Counted from the stretch's first letter, positions 21,565 to 30,889 are shown. The stretch is DNA of 64,000 bases from Desulfuromonas sp. AOP6 (GCF_009731355.2 NZ_AP022810.1:2198001-2262000), one strand, 5' to 3'. The notes: generated by a model from the letters alone, not told the origin. Numbers and translations are program-made.

Positions 21565-21593
21565 AAGCTAACAAAACCAGGGATTTCTGTCAA
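21565..21593 (-). promoter_or_regulatory. predicted promoter of the diguanylate cyclase gene
   Basis: TTGACA (21588-21593) and TAGCTT (21565-21570), 17-base spacing, minus strand. The -35 box contains the comEC stop codon. Confidence 0.45.
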
Positions 21594-23962
21594 CGGAAAA
21601 GCCTTGAGCGCCACTGATACACGCGCCATCCATCCCCTTCGCTGACAAACCGTAATGAACCGTTCCAATCCGTACGGTAAAACGAAACTTGCCGTGCCAC
21701 AAGCTCATTCACCACCGAGGAATGGGGAAAACCATAATGATTTCCCAGTCCAACAGAGGCAAAAGCGGCCTTGACCCCCAGGGAATCCACCAGAACTTCA
21801 GTCGATGAATGTCGACTGCCATGGTGAGGCAATTTCAAAAGGCTGATGGCCCCAAAAGGGAAATGGTCCAGCAATCCATTCACGCCAGCGGATTCCAAAT
21901 CACCAGTGAGCAGCAGGCTGTCTTGGCCAAAAGATGCGAATAGCACCACTGACCGTTCATTGATGTCGCCAACCTGGGGCGGCACATACAGACCCAATGT
22001 GGCTGAATGATCCAGATCTTCATGCGTCCACCCTTCAGGAAGCGTTTCCGGTGAGACCTCTGCCATGCGGAGAGAATCCAGAATCACCCTTGGCAAATCT
22101 TCCTTGGCGAGAGCTGAACGGAAGGTGCGCACGGGGAATCGGGCCAGGACCGCGCCCAGCCCCAGATAATGATCCGGGTGGGCGTGGGTCATGATGACGG
22201 AATCAAGTTCTGTTACGCCAAGATGAGCCAAGGCGGGCAACAGCAGGCGTTCACCCACATCAAATGTTTCACTGTAGAGCCCGCCTCCGTCGACCAGGTG
22301 GTGCTTGCCATCAGGCGTCGTCAGGAGCAGGGCGTCCCCCTGCCCTACGGAAAACACCGTCAAAGAGATCGCCGGTGATTCAGCCTGGGGAAGAAAGGTT
22401 AATAACAAGGCCACACAGGTCAGACCTGCACTAATCCAGTAAAATCTCCGCCAGAGCAAAAATACGACGACCAACAGAACAGATAGCGAGACAATGGCTA
22501 TCGGCGACAGAAAAATACTCATACTGTCGAGTACGGAAAAGGAAAGCAAAGACTGAACCACCATCAAGACGGCCGAAACGATGTCTCCGCAGGCGGCAAA
22601 GGTCAGATTCGCCAGTAAAGGGGAAATTGGTCCCAAAAGAGACCCCGCCAGCGCCAGGGGAACGGCGGCAAAACCGACTGCCGGAACCGCGACCAGGTTG
22701 GACAGAAGACCCGCCGGGGAAAACATGTGGAAATGCAGGGCAACTAGAGGTGCGGTCGCCAGCGTGGCGGCCAGAGTAGTCAGAAAAAGGAGGGTACCCC
22801 ATCGCAAAACCAGAGGCCAACGGTTGAGCTTCAAGGCCGTTCCCACATGCGGCACAACCACCATGATTCCCAGGACACCGGCAAAGGAAAGCTGAAAAGA
22901 AACCTCAAATAAAGACAAGGGACTGGCCAGCAAAAAAACAAAGGCGACTGTAGCCAGCAGATGAAGAGGGTGGCTGCGTCTTGAACTCAGACAGAACAGG
23001 GCCACGGCAACAGCCATGAGAAAAGCTCGCAACGTCGGGATGGCGCCACCGGTGAGAAGGAGATACCCGCCCAACAGGGGCAGAATAAGCGCCGGAAGAA
23101 GCCGGCGCGGCGGCGCCATCAGCAAAAAAGTCTCTGACCGACAATAAAAAAAACGGCCGATTCCATAGAAAAAGGAAGCGATTATACCCAGGTGCAATCC
23201 TGATATGGCGAAGAGATGTGACACACCGCCACGGGCCAGAAGGTCACGCTGTACAGGGAGGAGTGAGCTTTTTTCACCAACGGCAAGAGCCTTGACAAAG
23301 GGAGACAAATCCTCGGACACAGCCCCGTCGATGTGCCGAACCACCCTGTCCCGCTGCTGGGAAAAAAAACGTGCCAAGGAGAACCCTGCAGATTGCCGGA
23401 CCAGCACCAGATCCTCAAAGCGGTCCAGAGCAGCCGTCACATAAATGCCCTGACGGGCGAGGTGACGGGGAAAATCGAATTCCCCGGGAGTCCCGAAAGA
23501 ATGAGGCCTTTTCAGGCGGCCATAGAAGCGTACGATATCGCCAACACGGACAGACGATTCACCTGTCTCAATGAACACACGGACCTTGCCGCGGCAGACG
23601 ACCCCAATCCGGCGACTGTCGATTTGAGAAGCATCCATGTCGAGGGCAGTGCGGCCCAGCGAGCGGTTTTCTATTGAGGCTACCCTGCCCTGCACCGAAA
23701 CAGCCTCGCCGCCGGCAAAAGAACGGATATCTCCAGAATGCAAAGGGGGTGAGAGGTGGTGATAAAGAGAGAAGCCGAAACAGACGAGAGCGGCCGGCAG
23801 CAGAAAAAAAGCCCCGGCAAAACGGCGCGCCACCAGCCAGGCAGCTGCTAGAACGGCAGCAAGGGCAACAACGATAAGAGAAGGCTCCGCAAAGGAAGCC
23901 AACATTATCCCCGCTGACAGAAAGAACAGACAGCTAAAGGCATTGAAGCGTCCGGCTTTCAT
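21590..23962 (-). CDS. comEC: ComEC/Rec2 DNA-uptake channel
   Basis: A 790-residue inner-membrane protein of the ComEC/Rec2 family, which moves single-stranded DNA into the cytoplasm. Order: N-terminal membrane segments and a DUF4131 OB-like domain (about 1-210), the Competence domain with multiple helices (about 220-500; HLFAISGLHLGI is its signature), then a C-terminal metallo-beta-lactamase-like domain with HAHPDH and KLPHHGSRHSS. All metal ligands expected in that domain appear present. No other competence genes are nearby. Natural uptake in this organism is therefore possible but not shown. Confidence 0.92.
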   Translation of the reverse strand: MKAGRFNAFSCLFFLSAGIMLASFAEPSLIVVALAAVLAAAWLVARRFAGAFFLLPAALVCFGFSLYHHLSPPLHSGDIRSFAGGEAVSVQGRVASIENRSLGRTALDMDASQIDSRRIGVVCRGKVRVFIETGESSVRVGDIVRFYGRLKRPHSFGTPGEFDFPRHLARQGIYVTAALDRFEDLVLVRQSAGFSLARFFSQQRDRVVRHIDGAVSEDLSPFVKALAVGEKSSLLPVQRDLLARGGVSHLFAISGLHLGIIASFFYGIGRFFYCRSETFLLMAPPRRLLPALILPLLGGYLLLTGGAIPTLRAFLMAVAVALFCLSSRRSHPLHLLATVAFVFLLASPLSLFEVSFQLSFAGVLGIMVVVPHVGTALKLNRWPLVLRWGTLLFLTTLAATLATAPLVALHFHMFSPAGLLSNLVAVPAVGFAAVPLALAGSLLGPISPLLANLTFAACGDIVSAVLMVVQSLLSFSVLDSMSIFLSPIAIVSLSVLLVVVFLLWRRFYWISAGLTCVALLLTFLPQAESPAISLTVFSVGQGDALLLTTPDGKHHLVDGGGLYSETFDVGERLLLPALAHLGVTELDSVIMTHAHPDHYLGLGAVLARFPVRTFRSALAKEDLPRVILDSLRMAEVSPETLPEGWTHEDLDHSATLGLYVPPQVGDINERSVVLFASFGQDSLLLTGDLESAGVNGLLDHFPFGAISLLKLPHHGSRHSSTEVLVDSLGVKAAFASVGLGNHYGFPHSSVVNELVARQVSFYRTDWNGSLRFVSEGDGWRVYQWRSRLFR

Positions 23963-24065
23963 AGCGTGGCCGCCGGCAGTAAAAAGGAGATGGTATCCAC
24001 AGCGTCAGGGGGCTTTCGTGACAGGAGGCGATAGTCAGCCATACGCAAGATCGGAGAATTAAGTG

Positions 24066-25007
24066 TCACCCCTGGGTGCGAATGAGTTCTTCGGCCTTTG
24101 CCACATCCTCCTTACAGCCGATAAAGACCGGCGCCCGGTCGTCTATTTGGCGCGGCTGCAGATCCAGAATCCGCTGATGTCCGGTGGAGGCGGCTCCTCC
24201 CGCCTGTTCAATGAGGTATGACATGGGATTGAGTTCGTATAGAAGGCGAAGCTTGCCGTCGGGACTCCCCTTGAGATGGGGGTACATGAACACCCCTTTC
24301 CCCTTCATAAGAATCTGATTGATATCGGGGACAAAACCACCGCTGTAGCGCAGCTTGGCCCCATTTTCCTCCATGTAGCGGACAAAGTTTTCCGTACCGG
24401 GGGAGTAGAGATTGCGCTGACCGCCGGGAGAATAGATACTGCCCTTAGGCTGCATCTGGATATTTTCCCGCACCAGAGTGTATTCCATCAACTGGTTCAT
24501 GCCGAATTCATGCACGCCACGACCCGTGCTGTAGACGAGAGTCGTGCGGGGTCCGTACAGGATATACAGCGCCGCCACCTGATTTCTGCCCGGCTGCAGC
24601 AATTCGCCCCCTTCGTAGATGGAGACAATCGTCCCCACGGCCAGGTTCACATCGACGAGAGAAGACCCGTCCAGGGGGTCATAGGCCACAGAATAACGCC
24701 CCTCGAAGTCCGTCGAGATGGGAATAATGTCGCTGGTCTCCTCTGAGACAATATTGGCTACAACTCCGGAATGAAGCAGGCGTTTGCGCAGGATGCGGTC
24801 AGAAAGCACATCCAGTTCCAGCTGATCTTCGCCATAAAGATTGGAGGTTCCCGCTACGCCGAGATCACCGGTCCTGATGGAGTTGACGATATACTTGGAA
24901 GCATCGGCGATCTCGCAAATAAGCCGCGTCAGATTGCGATCCTCTTCCTGCTCGCGCAAATACCGTCGGAGATCCATCTGAAATTTGGTCTGTCCAGCCT
25001 GGCCCAT
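24066..25007 (-). CDS. fbp: fructose-1,6-bisphosphatase class I
   Basis: A 313-residue gluconeogenic phosphatase converting fructose-1,6-bisphosphate to fructose-6-phosphate. The metal site is visible as VAYDPLDGSSLVDVN, and the family signature NQILMKGKGVFMYPHLKG...RLLYELNPMSYLIEQAGG is complete. I use the ATG at 25007 (MGQAGQTKF) because GGGAGGT precedes it at good spacing. An earlier in-frame ATG adds 11 residues without a site. Growth on acetate requires this step. It has its own predicted promoter in the gap shared with the divergent coiled-coil gene. Confidence 0.94.
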   Translation of the reverse strand: MGQAGQTKFQMDLRRYLREQEEDRNLTRLICEIADASKYIVNSIRTGDLGVAGTSNLYGEDQLELDVLSDRILRKRLLHSGVVANIVSEETSDIIPISTDFEGRYSVAYDPLDGSSLVDVNLAVGTIVSIYEGGELLQPGRNQVAALYILYGPRTTLVYSTGRGVHEFGMNQLMEYTLVRENIQMQPKGSIYSPGGQRNLYSPGTENFVRYMEENGAKLRYSGGFVPDINQILMKGKGVFMYPHLKGSPDGKLRLLYELNPMSYLIEQAGGAASTGHQRILDLQPRQIDDRAPVFIGCKEDVAKAEELIRTQG

Positions 25008-25058
25008 CCACACACCTCCCATGCCATGAAATAAAAACATCTGTAAATTCGGTCATTC

Positions 25059-25087
25059 ATATTAGTCCAAACCCACCCTTCCAGCAA
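25059..25087 (-). promoter_or_regulatory. predicted fbp promoter
   Basis: TTGCTG (25082-25087) and TAATAT (25059-25064), 17-base spacing on the minus strand. Confidence 0.45.
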
Positions 25088-25115
25088 GCCCGCCACGGAA
25101 AAAAGCGCGGATATC

Positions 25116-25143
25116 TTGACTCGGGATATAAAACTGATATTTT
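25116..25143 (+). promoter_or_regulatory. predicted promoter of the 123-residue coiled-coil gene
   Basis: TTGACT (25116-25121) and TATTTT (25138-25143), 16-base spacing. ATATCTTGA occurs at 25111 and again about 40 bases further on, a short direct repeat that could be a regulator site. Confidence 0.4.
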
Positions 25144-25182
25144 TCACCCACAATATCTTGATTTTACAGAGGGAGGAAACCC

Positions 25183-25554
25183 ATGGCAGACGAAAAGACC
25201 TCGAACAGCCAGGTTAACAAGACTGAAAAAATCTGGGATGCTACCAAAAAGGGGCTCCATACCGCCGCTTTTAAAGCGACCCAGATGAAGCGTGTAGTTC
25301 AAAAGCGCATTGATCTGGCGGCCATTCACAAAAAGATTGGCAGCGCTCACACGGACCTGGGCAAACAGATCGATGACTGCCGAGAAGCAGGAGAGGCGGA
25401 TATCCTGAGAAATGCCGAAGTCGAAGTCATCTTTGCCCGGCTCGACCAATTGAAGCAGGATGCAGCGGCGCTGGAGGAAGAAATCGAAACCATCAAGGCA
25501 GAGGAACCGACCGAACCGGCGCCACAAAAAAACGACACACCTCCTCAAGCTTGA
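25183..25554 (+). CDS. small coiled-coil protein, unknown
   Basis: A 123-residue soluble, highly charged protein with a strong ribosome-binding site (GGGAGGAAACCC before ATG). Residues about 15-105 look continuously helical (KIWDATKKGLHTAAFKATQM, then a heptad-like stretch AEVEVIFARLDQLKQDAAAL), followed by a Pro/Glu-rich tail. I see no signal peptide or membrane segment and recognise no family. It has its own predicted promoter and ends at a strong terminator shared with the convergent acidic small gene. A structural or stress-related role is only a guess. Confidence 0.7.
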   Translation: MADEKTSNSQVNKTEKIWDATKKGLHTAAFKATQMKRVVQKRIDLAAIHKKIGSAHTDLGKQIDDCREAGEADILRNAEVEVIFARLDQLKQDAAALEEEIETIKAEEPTEPAPQKNDTPPQA

Positions 25555-25567
25555 GCGTTACCCACTT

Positions 25568-25614
25568 GAACAAGAAAAAGCCCCCGCAGCCACATCGGGG
25601 GCTTTTTCTTGTTC
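25568..25614. terminator. bidirectional Rho-independent terminator
   Basis: GAACAAGAAAAAGCCCCCG pairs with CGGGGGCTTTTTCTTGTTC, a perfect 19-bp stem around a 9-base loop, between two convergent small genes. Confidence 0.85.
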
Positions 25615-25630
25615 AAAACGATTTCAGCTT

Positions 25631-25849
25631 TTAGCGCACATGTTTACGGGGGCGAGGCACGCTGTGCAAATGCTCGTCCTTATATTCACGATCCCTTTTT
25701 TTGAGGGCCTCTCTCTCCTCTTCCTCCATGCTATCGAGTTCAGGGGAGTGTCTCTCCATGATTTCGAGCTCAGCATCCAGTCGTTCCAGGTTTTTGTCGA
25801 GACCAGGTTCCTTTTTTTCGTTTTCCACCGGGGTGTTTCGCTCGGCCAT
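25631..25849 (-). CDS. small acidic/charged protein, unknown
   Basis: A 72-residue very charged protein (MAERNTPVENEKKEPGLDKN...EEEEREALKKRDREYKDEH) with no hydrophobic segment. The ATG at 25849 follows AAGGAGG at six bases, which separates it from a longer in-frame reading that has no such site. A TTGCTA-TACAAT promoter lies about 105 bases upstream, and the shared terminator follows. It is probably a real but uncharacterised protein, perhaps disordered or helical. Confidence 0.6.
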   Translation of the reverse strand: MAERNTPVENEKKEPGLDKNLERLDAELEIMERHSPELDSMEEEEREALKKRDREYKDEHLHSVPRPRKHVR

Positions 25850-25953
25850 GATGCCTCCTTGCCACTTCTGGGACCTCTGCCCCATCAGGCCCTCTGCCCG
25901 AACGGAGCAGCCAGCGCCACTAAAGAATCTTGCGGCTGTTGCCATGCATTTCT

Positions 25954-25981
25954 ATTGTAGCGCTCAAGATCAGGATAGCAA
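25954..25981 (-). promoter_or_regulatory. predicted promoter of the small acidic gene
   Basis: TTGCTA (25976-25981) and TACAAT (25954-25959), 16-base spacing on the minus strand. Confidence 0.45.
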
Positions 25982-26003
25982 CAGGGCTGTCGGGAGGATC
26001 CTT

Positions 26004-26780
26004 TTATTCAGGTCTTTTTCCAGCTTTAAGGACTTCGATCATTTCATCATGAATATGGCCATTACTGGCCAGACATTCAACCCCGTAAATATCGAACAGA
26101 TCTCCGTCAAAATCACTGACTCTGCCACCGGCCTCGCAGACAATCAGCTGCCCGGCAGCGACGTCCCAAGGTTTGAGTTTCATCTCCCAATAGCCGTCCA
26201 GGCAACCGGCACCGACGTAGGCCAGGTCCAGGCTGGCGCTTCCCGGTCGGCGACAGGCCTGCGCCGCCTGCTGGAAATGAATGAAATGGTCATAATTATT
26301 GGCCGCGCTCTTTTTGCGGTCATAGGGAAATCCCGTCGCCAGTAAAGAATTGTCAAGCCGGCCTGTTTTGGAGACGCCTATCTGCACGTCATTGAGAAAA
26401 GCCCCTTTTCCCTTTTCTGCACAAAAGAGTTGGCGACTGAAGGGGTTGTAGACGACCCCCAGCGTCACTTCCCTTTCAACCTCCAGAGCAATGGAAACGG
26501 CAAACCAGGGGAATCCGTGGGCGTAATTGGTGGTACCATCCAGCGGATCGACAATCCAGCGGTAGCGGCTGCCACTGTCGACGTACTGCCCTTCTTCGGC
26601 CAGAATGTCATGCCGAGGAAAAGTTCCCCTCAGGATGGTTACAATCACCTCCTCTGAAGCCCGGTCCACTTCCGTGACGAGATCAACATCCCCCTTGTGT
26701 TCAACAGTCAGTGAGGTACCAAATCGCTGCATAAGCACCTTGCCCGCGGAAAGGGCAGCCTCAATGGCGATTTCTTTCAT
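26004..26780 (-). CDS. inositol-monophosphatase family phosphatase
   Basis: A 258-residue Mg2+-dependent phosphatase of the IMPase/SuhB family. AEEG, then DPLDGTTNYAHGFPWF, then WDVAAGQLIVCEAGG supply the metal ligands and substrate-binding residues in the normal order and spacing. AAGGAG precedes the ATG. Members act on inositol-1-phosphate, histidinol phosphate, PAP or fructose-1,6-bisphosphate, and the sequence alone does not settle which. It follows the EI24 membrane-protein gene by 69 bases and may be cotranscribed with it. In Geobacter-like organisms such genes are usually annotated suhB. Confidence 0.88.
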   Translation of the reverse strand: MKEIAIEAALSAGKVLMQRFGTSLTVEHKGDVDLVTEVDRASEEVIVTILRGTFPRHDILAEEGQYVDSGSRYRWIVDPLDGTTNYAHGFPWFAVSIALEVEREVTLGVVYNPFSRQLFCAEKGKGAFLNDVQIGVSKTGRLDNSLLATGFPYDRKKSAANNYDHFIHFQQAAQACRRPGSASLDLAYVGAGCLDGYWEMKLKPWDVAAGQLIVCEAGGRVSDFDGDLFDIYGVECLASNGHIHDEMIEVLKAGKRPE

Positions 26781-26849
26781 AAAGTCACTCCTTCAGGGCG
26801 ACATCCATCCTCTGCGTGAATAAAGAGAATGAACCCCGCAACGGCAAGT

Positions 26850-27626
26850 TTAGCGGTCGGTAGACAGATTCCCCTTCTCACAATACAGTCGCGTCGCCCC
26901 CACCACGGCGAGAGGAATACAGAGCAACTGCATAAGCGGAATAGCCAGAAGACAAAGCACCCCAACGGCGAAGCCAAGATGCAGGGAAATCTGTCCGAAA
27001 ACATAGCGGCGCTGCTGGGCAAAGGATAGCCTTTTTCGGCTGAGAACATAGCCGAGATACTCAACGGTGAGAAAAAAGAGGGTAAAGAGTATGGCGGCCA
27101 CCGAATAGAGTAGCTGGCCAAGAACCGGGATCAGGTTAAGCAGCAGCAGAGCCAGCATGCCGATAACGAAAAAGCTCATCTTCTTCCCTTCCACAATGAT
27201 AGCGCGCCAGGCATCGCCGCCAAAGGTTCTCCAGGAGAAGGGCTCGGCCGTGCCGACGCCGGTCACAATCTCTTCCGTGCGCTCGGAAAGAAGATCGTTA
27301 AAGGGCGAAGCAAGCAGATTCCCCACTACGGTAAAGCTGAAAAAAACGAGCAGAGCCGTCACAATCGAGGCGATCAGCCAGGCGAAAAAAGTCAGAAAGG
27401 CCCAATACCAAGCTTCACCGCTAGGAACATAACGGGCGACAATGTCCCCGAAGAAATCCAGCCCCAAAAATACGGCGCCCGAAAACACGACCAGGTTGAT
27501 CAAAAAAGGGATCAACACATATTTAAGTAATTTCGGGTTTCTATAGACGAAACGAAGACTTTGGAAGGGATAAAAAAAACCGCTGGCAAAACGGGACATG
27601 GGATTGTCTTTCAAAATATCCATCAT
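26850..27626 (-). CDS. EI24/CysZ-family membrane protein
   Basis: A roughly 258-residue inner-membrane protein with about five hydrophobic segments (YVLIPFLINLVVFSGAVFLG, FLTFFAWLIASIVTALLVFF, MLALLLLNLIPVLGQLLYS and others) and the family pattern GNLLASPFNDLLSERTEE. CysZ, the best known relative, takes up sulfate; no cys genes flank this one, so transport of sulfate is not implied. Three successive ATGs follow AAGGAG; I choose the second (27626, six-base spacing). Its 5' end abuts the remnant of an EAL gene reading the other way. Confidence 0.82.
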   Translation of the reverse strand: MMDILKDNPMSRFASGFFYPFQSLRFVYRNPKLLKYVLIPFLINLVVFSGAVFLGLDFFGDIVARYVPSGEAWYWAFLTFFAWLIASIVTALLVFFSFTVVGNLLASPFNDLLSERTEEIVTGVGTAEPFSWRTFGGDAWRAIIVEGKKMSFFVIGMLALLLLNLIPVLGQLLYSVAAILFTLFFLTVEYLGYVLSRKRLSFAQQRRYVFGQISLHLGFAVGVLCLLAIPLMQLLCIPLAVVGATRLYCEKGNLSTDR

Positions 27627-27640
27627 CATTTTCTCCTTCA

Positions 27641-28105
27641 CATCCGCCGTTAGGGCTCAAACTGGAGATCACCGAAAGTGCCATCATGGAGGATTTCGGC
27701 ACCGCCATGATGACCCTCATCGATCTCAAGGTTCGGGGAGTCCAGCTGGCCATCGATGATTTCGGCACCGGCTACTCTTCTCTAAGCTACCTGAAGCAGT
27801 TCCCGGTGGACAAATTGAAAATTGACCGTTCCTTTATCGGGGATGTACTGCACGATGAAAATGCTTCCGCCATCACTCTGGCCATCATGGCCCTGGGACG
27901 CGCCATGAATATGACGATCGTCGCCGAGGGAATCGAAAATGAAGCCCAGGTGGAGTTTCTCACCCAGAACAACTGTGCTATCGGCCAGGGCTTCTTTTAT
28001 GCCCGCCCCATGCCCGCATCGGCCTGCGAAGAGTTTTTTCGAAAAACGCAAGCTCGCGATTGGGCCGTTATCCCTCTGGCGAAAGCACGCCAAGCCACCG
28101 GGTAG
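27641..28105 (+). pseudogene. 5'-truncated EAL (c-di-GMP phosphodiesterase) remnant
   Basis: About 150 codons match the C-terminal two thirds of an EAL domain: LKLEITESAIM, IDDFGTGYSSLSYL, LKIDRSFI, IVAEGIE and QGFFYARP follow in the right order. The EAL signature motif itself and everything before it are missing. Homology begins near 27641, where the sequence runs straight into the upstream region of the oppositely oriented EI24 gene. No plausible ribosome-binding site precedes the first in-frame ATG (27686). With the early catalytic Glu lost it cannot be an active phosphodiesterase. It reads as a deletion or rearrangement scar. An expressed truncated c-di-GMP binder cannot be excluded. Confidence 0.8.
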
Positions 28106-28124
28106 CGTCAGTTCCCGCAAAAAA

Positions 28125-28146
28125 GGCCAGGGTTTTAGCCCTGGCC
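28125..28146 (-). terminator. Rho-independent terminator of valS
   Basis: GGCCAGGG-TTTTAG-CCCTGGCC, followed on the minus strand by a run of six T. It lies 11 bases past the valS stop. Confidence 0.75.
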
Positions 28147-28156
28147 CTATTTCGCC

Positions 28157-30817
28157 CTATCCTTTCAGCGCCTGAATCTTTCGCAGGCTTTCCTGCAAAA
28201 TCCCCAGCTTTTCCTCGGCTTCTCTCTGCTTGCCTCGGTCCTTCTCCAGCACCTCGGGAGGAGCATTGGCGACAAACTTCTCGTTAGAGAGTTTTTTGGC
28301 GAAGAACTCCACATCCTTCTGTACCTTGGCAATCTCCTTACCAAGACGCTTTTCTTCCTCGTCGATATTGACCAGACCCGCCAGGGGCAGCAGAATCTCG
28401 ACGTCACCGGCCACCTGGGTGGCGGCCTGATTGGGACGCTCGACGCCTACACCGTAGCTCAACTCACCGACACGAGCCAAGGCACGGATGTACCCTTCAC
28501 CGGCTGTCATCACGGTGACCGCCTCTTCTCCCTTGCAGTCAAGCACAGCGGCAATCTGTTTGGAGGGGGGAACATCCATCTCGCCGCGAATGTTGCGGAT
28601 GGCCTTGACGACATCCATGATCCATTCCATACGGCGGGCTCCGTCCAGGTTGACGGGCAAATCTTCTCCCGTGGGATAGTCGGCCAGCATGATGGAATCG
28701 ACGGGGCGGCGGCCAGGCAGCGCCTGCCAGATCTCCTCGGTAATAAAAGGCATGAAGGGGTGAAGCAGACGCAGCAATCGCTCGAGTACGGTGAAAAGTA
28801 CCACCTTGGCGCGGGCCTTGGACGCTCCGTCGTCACCATAGAGATCGTCCTTGCTGAGCTCGATATACCAGTCGCAGAACTCGTGCCAGGTGAAGGCATA
28901 GAGAATGGAGGCGCCTTCGTTGAAACGATACTCAGCGAGGGCCCGGCCTGTGTTCTGGGCCGCCTCGTTCAGACGGGTCAGAATCCACTGATCAGCCAGA
29001 GACAGGTCAAGCTGGGCCAGATCGATGGATGACGGATCAAAGTCATCAAAATTCATCAGCGCAAAGCGGCTGGCATTCCATAGCTTGTTGGCGAAGTTGC
29101 GGTAGCCGGCAATGCGCTCGGTGGAAAGCTTGACGTCACGCCCCTGGGCGGCAAAGGCAGCCAGCGTAAAGCGGAAGGCGTCGGTGCCGTATTCCTCGAT
29201 AACGGTGAGCGGGTCGATAACATTTCCCTTGCTCTTGCTCATCTTCTGTCCCTGAGCGTCGCGCACCAGGGCGTGGATGTAGACATCCTTGAAGGGGACC
29301 TGCCCCATGAACTTGATCCCCATCATCATCATGCGCGCCACCCAGAAAAAGAGGATGTCGAAGCCGGTAATAAGGCAGGAGGTGGGATAGAACTTCCGCA
29401 GGGTCTCGGTATTTTCCGGCCAGCCCATGGTGGAGAAAGGCCACAGAGCTGACGAGAACCAGGTATCGAGTACGTCTGTCTCCTGGCGGATGTTGCTGCT
29501 GCCGCAATGGGCGCAGCTCTGGGCGTCTTCCATAGCGACAGTGATCTGGTCGCAGTCGTCGCAGAACCAGGCGGGGATACGGTGTCCCCACCAGATCTGG
29601 CGACTGATGCACCAGTCCTGGATATTGTTCATCCACTCGAAATAGGTCTTCTCCCACTGCGACGGCACGATGCGTGTCTGACCGGTCTCGACGGCCTTGA
29701 TCGCCTCCTCGGCCAGGGGCCCGACCTTGACGTACCACTGTTTGCTCATGTAGGGCTCAATGACAGTGCGGCAGCGGTAGCATTCGCCGACAGCATTGGC
29801 GTAATCGTCGATGCGTTCGAGCAACCCCTGATTTTCCAGGTCGGCCACTACGTTGGCGCGGGCCTCGTAGCGTTCCTGCCCGGTATAAGAACCACCGTTT
29901 TCGTTCACCACACCCGAGGGGTCGAAAATATTGATGAATTCAAGGTCATGACGCTTGCCAAGCTCGAAGTCATTGAAATCATGGGCCGGGGTGATCTTGA
30001 CAGCACCGGAGCCGAATTCCTTGTCGACGTAGTCGTCGGCGACAATGGGGATTTCCCGGTTCATCAGTGGCAGCAGCACCTTCTTGCCGATCAGGTCCTG
30101 GTAACGACCATCTTCGGGGTTGACGGCCACGGCGGTGTCGCCGAGCATGGTCTCGGGCCGGGTGGTGGCCACGATGAGATAGCGGTCAGTGCCAATCACC
30201 GGATAACGTAGATGCCAGAGATGGCCTTTCTTGTCCTCGTGTTCGACCTCCAGGTCAGAGAGCGCTGTGTGACAACGCGGACACCAGTTGATGAGCCGAT
30301 TGTCGCGATAGATAAGACCCTCGGCATGGAGGCGTACAAAGACGGTGCGCACCGCCGTGGAGAGACCCTCGTCCATGGTGAAGCGCTCGCGCTCCCAGTC
30401 ACAGGAGGCGCCTAGGCGCTTGAGCTGATTAATGATCTGCCCACCGGACTGCTCGCGCCACTGCCAGACTCGCTCAACAAATTCTTCGCGGCCGAGGGCA
30501 TGACGGTCACGTCCTTCAGAAGCAAGCTGTTTCTCCACCACATTCTGGGTGGCGATGCCTGCGTGGTCGGTGCCGGGCATCCACAGCACTTCGTGACCTG
30601 TCATGCGCTTCCACCGCACCAGAATATCCTGCAGGGTATTGTTGAGAGCATGCCCCATATGCAGAACGCCGGTGACATTGGGGGGCGGGATGACAATGGA
30701 ATAATGGGGCTTGGAGGATTTTTCGTTGGCGTGGAAGTAACCTTTGTCCTCCCAAACCCTGTACCACTTATCTTCAACCTCTTTCGGCTCATACCCTTTG
30801 GGGAGCGATGCTTCCAT
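28157..30817 (-). CDS. valS: valyl-tRNA synthetase
   Basis: An 886-residue class I synthetase. The HIGH-type motif is in PPPNVTGVLHMGHALNN and the KMSKS motif in QKMSKSKGNVIDP. A CP1 editing domain lies between them, with a zinc-type CDDCD...CAHCG insertion. The anticodon domain follows, and the final 65 residues form the ValRS coiled-coil tRNA arm (EEEKRLGKEIAKVQKDVEFF). Length is normal. Its predicted promoter overlaps the terminator of the upstream response-regulator gene, leaving a leader of about 75 bases with no T-box-like structure that I can see. Confidence 0.96.
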   Translation of the reverse strand: MEASLPKGYEPKEVEDKWYRVWEDKGYFHANEKSSKPHYSIVIPPPNVTGVLHMGHALNNTLQDILVRWKRMTGHEVLWMPGTDHAGIATQNVVEKQLASEGRDRHALGREEFVERVWQWREQSGGQIINQLKRLGASCDWERERFTMDEGLSTAVRTVFVRLHAEGLIYRDNRLINWCPRCHTALSDLEVEHEDKKGHLWHLRYPVIGTDRYLIVATTRPETMLGDTAVAVNPEDGRYQDLIGKKVLLPLMNREIPIVADDYVDKEFGSGAVKITPAHDFNDFELGKRHDLEFINIFDPSGVVNENGGSYTGQERYEARANVVADLENQGLLERIDDYANAVGECYRCRTVIEPYMSKQWYVKVGPLAEEAIKAVETGQTRIVPSQWEKTYFEWMNNIQDWCISRQIWWGHRIPAWFCDDCDQITVAMEDAQSCAHCGSSNIRQETDVLDTWFSSALWPFSTMGWPENTETLRKFYPTSCLITGFDILFFWVARMMMMGIKFMGQVPFKDVYIHALVRDAQGQKMSKSKGNVIDPLTVIEEYGTDAFRFTLAAFAAQGRDVKLSTERIAGYRNFANKLWNASRFALMNFDDFDPSSIDLAQLDLSLADQWILTRLNEAAQNTGRALAEYRFNEGASILYAFTWHEFCDWYIELSKDDLYGDDGASKARAKVVLFTVLERLLRLLHPFMPFITEEIWQALPGRRPVDSIMLADYPTGEDLPVNLDGARRMEWIMDVVKAIRNIRGEMDVPPSKQIAAVLDCKGEEAVTVMTAGEGYIRALARVGELSYGVGVERPNQAATQVAGDVEILLPLAGLVNIDEEEKRLGKEIAKVQKDVEFFAKKLSNEKFVANAPPEVLEKDRGKQREAEEKLGILQESLRKIQALKG

Positions 30818-30889
30818 GAACTGATCCTTCCATCTCTATATGCTCAGGGCCAGACCAAGCGCCCTGGTGTTGGCAATCGTTTCAAAAAG

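Noticed and set aside
26850-27626. Calling the EI24-family gene cysZ
   Set aside because: Family resemblance only. No sulfate-assimilation genes are adjacent.
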